From Mycobacterium sp. 236(2023) (lineage in GTDB: Bacteria; Actinomycetota; Actinomycetes; Mycobacteriales; Mycobacteriaceae), in NCBI RefSeq assembly GCF_029623955.1, contig NZ_JARSBP010000005.1, positions 310,001 to 374,000 on the forward strand: a stretch of 64,000 nucleotides of DNA, in the 5' to 3' direction. Below the pieces are notes generated by a model that did not search any database, had not been told where the DNA came from, and was given only the letters and a program-made list of their open reading frames with translations. Below, in pieces: positions 59,069 through 64,000 of the stretch. Numbering within the stretch: position 1 is the stretch's first letter; each line of letters begins with the position of its first letter. The position numbers and the translations under genes are program-made.

Positions 59069-59226
59069 CGATGTCTGTCCGATCTTGGCTTCGCTCGCGG
59101 AGCGTGGAAAAGGTCAGTGTAAGAGCTGTCCCAGCGGCTGGGCGCACTCCGTAGCCCGTCTAACGGCTGGGCGTGACGTCTGGGCGGAAGACTGTAAAGG
59201 CGGGGTGTTCTCTTGCGTTGGGCCAG

Positions 59227-59254
59227 TTGACGGGCGTCAAGAGGGCGATACGGT
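59227..59254 (+). promoter_or_regulatory. Sigma-A-type promoter of the zinc alcohol dehydrogenase gene
   Basis: TTGACG (59227-59232), a 16-nt spacer and TACGGT (59249-59254), with the ATG at 59262, predict a leaderless transcript. The remaining part of this divergent region (59069-59226) shows no clear motif. Confidence 0.6.
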
Positions 59255-59261
59255 TACGCGC

Positions 59262-60350
59262 ATGCCCCAGACGACGGCGGTGCTGTCCTACGAGCCCACG
59301 GATCCGTTCGCCGTCACCGCCGTCCAGGTCGACGACCCGGGTCCGGGCGAGATCCTGGTGCGGATCGAAGCGTCGGGTGTTTGCCATACAGACCTCGTGA
59401 ATCGTGTTGCGGGGACGGCGGATCGGCCCGTGTTGCTGGGACACGAGGGCGCGGGCATCGTCGAGGCGGTCGGCGACGGAGTCACCTCAGCCGAACCCGG
59501 TGACCGCGTGGTGCTGACGTTCCGGCATTGCGGCGGCTGCGCGAACTGCCTCGCCGGACGTCCCGCCTACTGCCGGAAAGCGGCCAGGCTCAACCAGTTC
59601 GGCCCGCGCGCTGATGGCACTCCGCGCGTGACGGTCGACGGGCAGCCGGTGCTCGACGGGTTCTTCGGTCAATCCAGCCTTGCAGGTTACGCGCTGGCGA
59701 GCGAGGACAACACGGTCGTCGTCGGTACCGACGTGGATCCGGTGCTGGCGGCGCCCCTGGGCTGTGGATTCCAGACCGGTGCCGGCGCCGTGCTGAACCT
59801 GCTCCGGCCCAGGCCGGGAAGCTCACTGGTCGTCTTCGGTGCTGGCGCAGTTGGTTTGGCTGGAGTGCTCGCGGCATTGGCGGCAGGCCTGGAGACCGTC
59901 CTCGTCGTCGAGCCTTCACCGCAGCGCCGAGACCTTGCCGAAAGCCTGGGTGCGCGTGCAGCTTTCGATCCCAGTGGAGAGCCGGTGCAGGCCATCCGCG
60001 AACTCACCGGCGGGGGAGCGGACTACGCACTGGACACGACGGGACAACCGGGCGTGCTCGCCGATGCCGTATCGGCGCTCGCGGTCGGCGGCGCCGCGGT
60101 GGCCGTGGGGCTGGGTGCGGGTGTCCCGCAAATCGAGTTACGTGATCTCGTGATGCGCGGCAAGAGCGTGCACGGTTGTCTGGAAGGTGATTCGGTCCCT
60201 TCGGTTTTCATCCCGCAGCTGCTCGACCTGCACGCCCGCGGGCGCTTTCCCATCGAGCGGCTCGTCACCGCGTTTCCTCACCGCGACGTCAACGCCGCTC
60301 TGTCTGCCCAGCACACTGGAGATGTCGTCAAACCTGTGCTGACGTGGTGA
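59262..60350 (+). CDS. Zinc-dependent alcohol dehydrogenase (aryl-alcohol type)
   Basis: 362 residues of the medium-chain family. Catalytic zinc ligands are Cys in GVCHTDLV, His-Glu in LLGHEGAGIVEAVG and Cys in LGCGFQTGAGAVLN. Structural zinc Cys are grouped in HCGGCANCLAGRPAYC. The cofactor loop is VFGAGAVGLAGVLAALAAG, with an acidic residue at its end (VVEPS), which implies NAD(H). It resembles benzyl alcohol/mycothiol-independent dehydrogenases. ATG at 59262 by the promoter; 92 in-frame codons upstream are non-coding. Confidence 0.92.
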   Translation: MPQTTAVLSYEPTDPFAVTAVQVDDPGPGEILVRIEASGVCHTDLVNRVAGTADRPVLLGHEGAGIVEAVGDGVTSAEPGDRVVLTFRHCGGCANCLAGRPAYCRKAARLNQFGPRADGTPRVTVDGQPVLDGFFGQSSLAGYALASEDNTVVVGTDVDPVLAAPLGCGFQTGAGAVLNLLRPRPGSSLVVFGAGAVGLAGVLAALAAGLETVLVVEPSPQRRDLAESLGARAAFDPSGEPVQAIRELTGGGADYALDTTGQPGVLADAVSALAVGGAAVAVGLGAGVPQIELRDLVMRGKSVHGCLEGDSVPSVFIPQLLDLHARGRFPIERLVTAFPHRDVNAALSAQHTGDVVKPVLTW

Positions 60351-60415
60351 TCTGACTTTTGCTCGCGCTGATCGCAGCTATTCCCCGATCGTGACGTATC
60401 CGTCAATGTCTGCCG

Positions 60416-61282
60416 GTGTCCGTTTTCGTCGATATCGCACCCGATGAGGCTGCTTCGCAGACGTCGGGTCCCGAGCCGCGTCCGAGGAGTCGCTGGCGTG
60501 GCCTGCTGACCAAGGCTGGACTGCCGCTGCTGTCTGTTCTCGTCTTCGGCATCGTCTGGCAGGTCGCCGCGGCCAGCGGTATCTGGAACCAGACCTTCGT
60601 GCCCTACCCGGCCACGGTGTGGAGCGCGTTCGTCGACGTGTCCACCACGCACGACGGGGTCCGCGGCTACGCGGGATACCTGCTGTGGGAGCACCTCTAC
60701 ATGACGCTGCGGCGCGTCCTCGCCGGCGTGGTCATCGGTGTCGTCCTCGGAGTGCTGCTCGGGTTGGTCATGGGATCGGTCGGATGGGTGCGCAGCGTGC
60801 TGGAGCCGTGGCTGACGTTCCTGCGGGCGCTACCGCCGCTGGCCTACTTCTTCCTTCTCGTGATCTGGCTCGGCATCGACGAGGCGCCGAAGATCACGCT
60901 GCTGGCGCTGGCCGCCTTGCCGCCGGCGGCCGTCGCGACCACCGCCGCCGTCGTCGCCGCTCCGGTCGGGTTGCAGGAGGCCGCCCGCGCACTCGGCGCG
61001 TCGCGCCGTGAGGTGATCTTCGATGTCGTCGTCCCGTCGGCGCTGCCCGAGACGTTTACCGGGATCCGACTGGCCGTCGGCATGGCGTATTCATCGGTCG
61101 TCGCGGCCGAACTGTTCAACGGCATCCCCGGAATCGGTGGATTGGTCAAGGACGCAAGCAATTACAACAACACCCCCGTCGTGCTGGTCGGCATCTTCGC
61201 CATCGGATTCTCCGGCCTTGTCATCGACGGTCTGCTGCGTTCGATCGAGCGCCGCGCTGTTCCCTGGAGAGGAAAGATCTAG
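60416..61282 (+). CDS. ABC transporter permease, nitrate/taurine/sulfonate (TauC/SsuC) type
   Basis: 288 residues with an N-terminal cytosolic tail (to about 40) and six helices. The EAA loop is EAARALGASRREVIFDVVVP; FLRALPPLAYFFLLVIWLG is the family's signature helix. CAATGT (60404-60409) lies 7 nt before the GTG at 60416 (leaderless). First of three overlapping or adjacent importer genes; it ends at 61282 immediately before the binding-protein ATG. No TauD/SsuD oxygenase gene is nearby, so the substrate is open. Confidence 0.9.
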   Translation: MSVFVDIAPDEAASQTSGPEPRPRSRWRGLLTKAGLPLLSVLVFGIVWQVAAASGIWNQTFVPYPATVWSAFVDVSTTHDGVRGYAGYLLWEHLYMTLRRVLAGVVIGVVLGVLLGLVMGSVGWVRSVLEPWLTFLRALPPLAYFFLLVIWLGIDEAPKITLLALAALPPAAVATTAAVVAAPVGLQEAARALGASRREVIFDVVVPSALPETFTGIRLAVGMAYSSVVAAELFNGIPGIGGLVKDASNYNNTPVVLVGIFAIGFSGLVIDGLLRSIERRAVPWRGKI

Positions 61283-62311
61283 ATGAGAGTCAAAGCCCTA
61301 CTGATCGCACTCGTCGCGGCCGTGCTGGCCCTGGCGGGATGCTCGGTGGACAACTCCGGGCAGTCGGCCGACAAGCCGACCATCCGCATCGGGTACCAGA
61401 CATTCCCCAGCGGTGACCTCATCGTCAAGAACAGCAAGTGGCTCGAGGAAGCGCTGCCCGACTACAACATCAAGTGGACGAAGTTCGACTCCGGGGCCGA
61501 CGTCAACACCGCGTTCATCGCCAAGGAACTCGACTTCGGGGCACTCGGCTCCAGCCCGGTCGCGCGCGGACTCTCTGCGCCACTGAACATTCCGTACCAG
61601 GTTGCCTTCGTGCTGGACGTCGCGGGCGACAACGAAGCACTGGTGGTCCGGAACGAGGCGAACATCAACACGATCGCCGAACTCAAGGGCAAGCGCATCG
61701 GCACGCCGTTCGCGTCCACCGCGCATTACAGCCTGCTCGCCGCCCTCGATCAAAACGGGTTGTCGCCCAGCGATGTTCAGCTGGTCGACCTGCAGCCGCA
61801 GGCCATCCTCGCGGCCTGGGAACGCGGCGACATCGATGCGGCTTACACCTGGCTGCCGACGCTGGACCAATTGCGCACCAGCGGCAAGGATCTGATCACC
61901 AGCCGCCAGCTGGCCACCGATGGTAAGCCCACGCTCGATCTGGGTGTGGTGTCGACGGAGTTCGCCGAGGCGCATCCTGACGTGGTCGACATCTGGCGGC
62001 AGCAGGAAGCCCGCGCGCTCGATCTGATCAAGAACGATCCCGAGGCCGCCGCCAAGGCGATCTCCGCCGAGATCGGATTGACCCCCGAGGAGACGGCCGG
62101 TCAGATCAAGCAGGGCGTGTACCTGACCCCCGAAGAGGTGGCATCACCGGAATGGCTTGGCTCTGAAGGTAATCCAGGCAACATCGCGGTGAACCTGGAG
62201 AGTGCCTCGCAGTTCCTCGCCGAGCAGAAGCAGATCCCGTCCGCAGCCCCGCTGAAGACGTTCCAGGGTGCGGTCTACACCAAAGGTCTCCCGGGTGTCC
62301 TCGACCAGTGA
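61283..62311 (+). CDS. ABC transporter substrate-binding lipoprotein, taurine/nitrate type
   Basis: 342 residues. Signal peptide with lipobox LALAGC (Cys20). The mature protein is an NMT1/TauA-type periplasmic fold: RIGYQTFPSGDLIVKNSKWL, FGALGSSPVARGL and LKGKRIGTPFASTAHYSLLA are the canonical lobes. The ATG is the base after the permease stop (GGAAAG upstream). Ligand could be taurine, an alkanesulfonate or an aromatic acid; cannot be told from sequence. Confidence 0.9.
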   Translation: MRVKALLIALVAAVLALAGCSVDNSGQSADKPTIRIGYQTFPSGDLIVKNSKWLEEALPDYNIKWTKFDSGADVNTAFIAKELDFGALGSSPVARGLSAPLNIPYQVAFVLDVAGDNEALVVRNEANINTIAELKGKRIGTPFASTAHYSLLAALDQNGLSPSDVQLVDLQPQAILAAWERGDIDAAYTWLPTLDQLRTSGKDLITSRQLATDGKPTLDLGVVSTEFAEAHPDVVDIWRQQEARALDLIKNDPEAAAKAISAEIGLTPEETAGQIKQGVYLTPEEVASPEWLGSEGNPGNIAVNLESASQFLAEQKQIPSAAPLKTFQGAVYTKGLPGVLDQ

Positions 62312-63074
62312 CGGCGCTATCCGGATCAAGTCCGTCTCCCACCGTTACGGCAAGGGCAACGACGAGGTCACCGCGCTCGGACCCGTCGACCTGACGGTCG
62401 ATCCTGGCTCGTTCCTCGTCCTGGTCGGCGCCTCGGGCTGCGGGAAGAGCACGCTGTTGCGGCTCCTCGCCGGGTTCGAGTCGCCGAGCCAGGGCTCGGT
62501 CCAGGTGGCCGGCGCGCCGCCCACTCCCGGTGTGACGGCCGGTGTGGTGTTCCAGCAGCCGCGGCTGTTCCCGTGGCGGACCGTGGGCGGCAACGTCGAC
62601 CTGGCGCTGAAGTACGCAAAGGTGCCGCGGGACAAGCGAACTCAGCGGCGCGACGAACTGCTGGACAGGGTCGGCCTCGGTGGTACCTCGAACCGGCGGA
62701 TCTGGGAGATCAGCGGCGGGCAACAACAGCGCGTCGCGATCGCACGGGCTCTCGCGGCGGAGACACCGCTGTTCCTGCTCGACGAACCGTTCGCCGCGCT
62801 CGACGCGCTGACACGGGAGCGGCTGCAGGAGGACGTCCGGCAGGTCAGCGCAGAGTCCGGCCGCACAACGGTTTTCGTCACGCACAGCGCCGACGAGGCG
62901 GCTTTCCTGGGGTCCAGGATCGTCGTGCTGACGAGGCGTCCCGGACAGGTGGCACTCGACATCCCCGTCGACCTGCCGCGTACGGGGGTGGACGCCGATG
63001 AACTGCGGCGCTCGCCGGAGTACGGCGAACTGCGGGCTGAAGTGGGCCGAGCGGTCAAAGCAGCCGCGGCTTGA
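62295..63074 (+). CDS. ABC transporter ATP-binding protein, nitrate/taurine (TauB/SsuB) type
   Basis: 259 residues. Walker A GASGCGKST, Q-loop VVFQQPRLFPWRTV, signature ISGGQQQR, Walker B LFLLDEPFAALD and switch VTHSADEA are intact. The GTG at 62295 overlaps the binding-protein gene end by 17 nt; GTG 62268 is a longer alternative. It ends the transporter operon. Confidence 0.9.
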   Translation: MSSTSDGAIRIKSVSHRYGKGNDEVTALGPVDLTVDPGSFLVLVGASGCGKSTLLRLLAGFESPSQGSVQVAGAPPTPGVTAGVVFQQPRLFPWRTVGGNVDLALKYAKVPRDKRTQRRDELLDRVGLGGTSNRRIWEISGGQQQRVAIARALAAETPLFLLDEPFAALDALTRERLQEDVRQVSAESGRTTVFVTHSADEAAFLGSRIVVLTRRPGQVALDIPVDLPRTGVDADELRRSPEYGELRAEVGRAVKAAAA

Positions 63075-63170
63075 CCGGCAGCGGGTAGCCACATCTCGAA
63101 ACGGCACCGATCAGGTATCGACATCACTTTGCTAGTGCGTGGGATGCTTGCGGGGCCGCACGATAACGGC

Positions 63171-63587
63171 GTGAGCATGGTTGTGGAACGTGGGCTGACA
63201 CGATGCCCGCGATGTGTCGCGGTAGCCGACTACGTCTTCGTGGAGACGTCGCAACGGCCACCCAACGGATTGCGTTACGAGGTGCGTTGCCGCAAGTGCG
63301 GCGAGTACTACAGCGAGGACAGCCGGCCGGTGGCGAATCTGCCTGCGGTGGTGGAGGAGTCGCTGCGATGGCCGCCGGATTGGCTTCCAGAGCCCGCGCG
63401 CGACTGGCGTGGCGAGGCCGTCGAGATCCTGACGGTGGTCGCGCAGCGTGGCAAGACCGAGATGGACGCTTTAGGTAAGCAGGTGCAGAGCGCGCTCGAA
63501 CTGACCCGGGCGTGGGTCAACGAGCGCAACGAGCGCCGGGCGGCGCGGATGCTGGATCAGACCGGCGGATACGCGGGAGGCGGATAA
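63171..63587 (+). CDS. Hypothetical zinc-ribbon protein
   Basis: 138 residues. Two Cys pairs (TRCPRCVA near residue 10-15 and VRCRKCGEYY near 40-47) form a small zinc ribbon; the rest is helical with many Arg and Glu (WVNERNERRAARML). Possibly nucleic-acid or protein binding. The GTG at 63171 or ATG at 63177 are both possible, with GATAAC just upstream. The 3' end overlaps the convergent small ORF at 63557. Function unknown. Confidence 0.65.
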   Translation: MSMVVERGLTRCPRCVAVADYVFVETSQRPPNGLRYEVRCRKCGEYYSEDSRPVANLPAVVEESLRWPPDWLPEPARDWRGEAVEILTVVAQRGKTEMDALGKQVQSALELTRAWVNERNERRAARMLDQTGGYAGGG

Positions 63588-63667
63588 ACCCCGCGCAGGA
63601 TCCACGCGAACCAGTTGATGCCGTACTCGAGCTCGTCGCTTGCGTCGTAATCCGGGTTCGGGTCCAC
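63557..63667 (-). CDS. Putative 36-residue small protein
   Basis: A short minus-strand frame starts at GTG 63667 with GGAGG 6 nt upstream and encodes VDPNPDYDASDELEYG then INWFAWILRGVYPPPAYPPV. The aromatic/Pro-rich C terminus looks constrained rather than random, and M. tuberculosis has a small annotated gene (Rv0157A) at this position as I remember it. Longer in-frame starts exist upstream (to 63805). Function unknown; could associate with the membrane through the central hydrophobic stretch. Confidence 0.5.
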   Translation of the reverse strand: MDPNPDYDASDELEYGINWFAWILRGVYPPPAYPPV

Positions 63668-63762
63668 CGCGCTGCCTCCAGTCACCTTCAGCCACACGAC
63701 GGTGGCCTGGAACGAGTCTAGACCCGCTTGGCCCGCGAGAACACAGCAACGGCTTAGACTGA

Positions 63763-63780
63763 ACCAACCAGTTAGTAGGT
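63763..63780. promoter_or_regulatory. Degenerate copy of the aldehyde dehydrogenase operator before the terminal tetR
   Basis: ACCAACCA-GT-TAGTAGGT matches the palindrome at 49430-49447 in 15 of 18 positions; the left arm is identical. It is 28 bp upstream of the TATAGT -10 of the TetR gene, suitable for autoregulation. Confidence 0.6.
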
Positions 63781-63822
63781 CCACGCCTGCGCCAGTGTTT
63801 TCCATGCCTATAGTGAGTCGCC

Positions 63823-64000
63823 ATGTCTGAGTCCGCTGTCAATCCCGGGCAAACCAACGGGATGTCCCGCCGCGAGGAGTTGTTGGCCGTCGCCACCAAA
63901 CTGTTCGCCGCGCGCGGCTATCACGGCACCCGGATGGACGACGTCGCGGACGCCGTCGGCCTGAACAAGGCGACCGTCTACCACTATTACGCCAGCAAGT
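63823..64000 (+). CDS. TetR-family regulator (Rv0158-like), 3' truncated by window
   Basis: The first 59 codons are visible. MSRREELLAVATKLFAARGY followed by HGTRMDDVADAVGLNKATVY and HYYASK is a complete TetR HTH and closely matches the N terminus of Rv0158. TATAGT (63809-63814) lies 8 nt before the ATG at 63823, indicating leaderless transcription. An operator-like copy of the aldehyde dehydrogenase palindrome lies just upstream. The ligand domain is beyond the window. Confidence 0.88.
   Translation, partial: MSESAVNPGQTNGMSRREELLAVATKLFAARGYHGTRMDDVADAVGLNKATVYHYYASK

Noticed and set aside
57518..59122. 534-codon plus-strand frame opposite pntA
   Set aside because: Arg/Gly/Asp-rich antisense shadow of a clearly conserved transhydrogenase gene.
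1..64000. CRISPR arrays, rRNA, prophage or insertion sequences
   Set aside because: No spaced repeat series, terminal inverted repeats with transposase, integrase or rRNA sequence was seen.

Overview
The window is high-GC actinobacterial chromosome and reads as a fast-growing mycobacterium (Mycolicibacterium type). The left end carries the origin-proximal cell-shape and signalling cluster trpG / pknB-pknA-pbpA-rodA-pstP-fhaB-fhaA / tRNA-Leu, in the order seen in M. tuberculosis Rv0013-Rv0020c. About 45 kb is coding DNA with no rRNA, IS element or CRISPR array. Many genes have a TAnnnT -10 element about 7 nt before the start codon and no Shine-Dalgarno sequence, the leaderless arrangement common in mycobacteria.

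Layout. 1-10.6 kb: tail of an acidic protein, trpG, and the minus-strand Ser/Thr kinase, PG-synthesis and FHA operon, with ATGA/GTGA overlaps at most joints. 10.85-13.2 kb: tRNA-Leu(CAG) with terminator, a 13E12/DUF222 HNH protein behind a LexA-like box, and a hypothetical gene. 13.2-19.2 kb: lipoprotein, DUF1023 hydrolase, YdeI-like and ChaB-like small proteins, an RclA-like flavoprotein disulfide reductase, and MgtE. 19.3-26.4 kb: a phosphonate island (ABC importer, phosphonatase-like HAD hydrolase, phosphonate-type FAD oxidoreductase; divergent PhnZ-like HD protein and GntR regulator) with a PhnF-type operator between the two arms. 26.3-34.1 kb: TetR plus SDR, small conserved genes, an overlapping EVE-pirin-GNAT-thioesterase operon, a DivIVA-motif mini-protein and an acyl-CoA carboxyltransferase. 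34.2-36.8 kb: whiB6, an HTH regulator in the position of EspM, and an EspI-like MinD/ParA ATPase, which look like ESX-1-associated genes without the ESX-1 core. 37.2-43.0 kb: the complete fructose PTS (ptsH, fruA, fruK, fruR; divergent ptsI). 43.0-47.5 kb: methyltransferase, second pirin, FUSC membrane protein, TetR. 47.7-64 kb: a block syntenic with M. tuberculosis Rv0144-Rv0158 (TetR, SAM methyltransferase, aldehyde dehydrogenase, SDR, quinone oxidoreductase, ptpB, fadE2, transhydrogenase, terminal TetR), interrupted by HAD, DUF456 and Zn-alcohol dehydrogenase genes and a taurine/nitrate-type ABC importer.

How the genes work together. The first cluster couples cell-wall elongation (RodA/PbpA) to phospho-signalling (PknA/PknB, reversed by PstP, read by FhaA/FhaB). 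The phosphonate island could import aminoethylphosphonate-like compounds and convert them through phosphonoacetaldehyde to Pi and acetaldehyde without a transaminase. The PTS block feeds fructose 1-phosphate to glycolysis under a DeoR repressor. The aldehyde dehydrogenase/SDR/oxidoreductase run looks like fatty-aldehyde or lipid metabolism under a TetR operator whose near-copy lies in front of the TetR gene at the right edge.

Family names and M. tuberculosis equivalences come from recognising protein sequences by eye; no database search was run.
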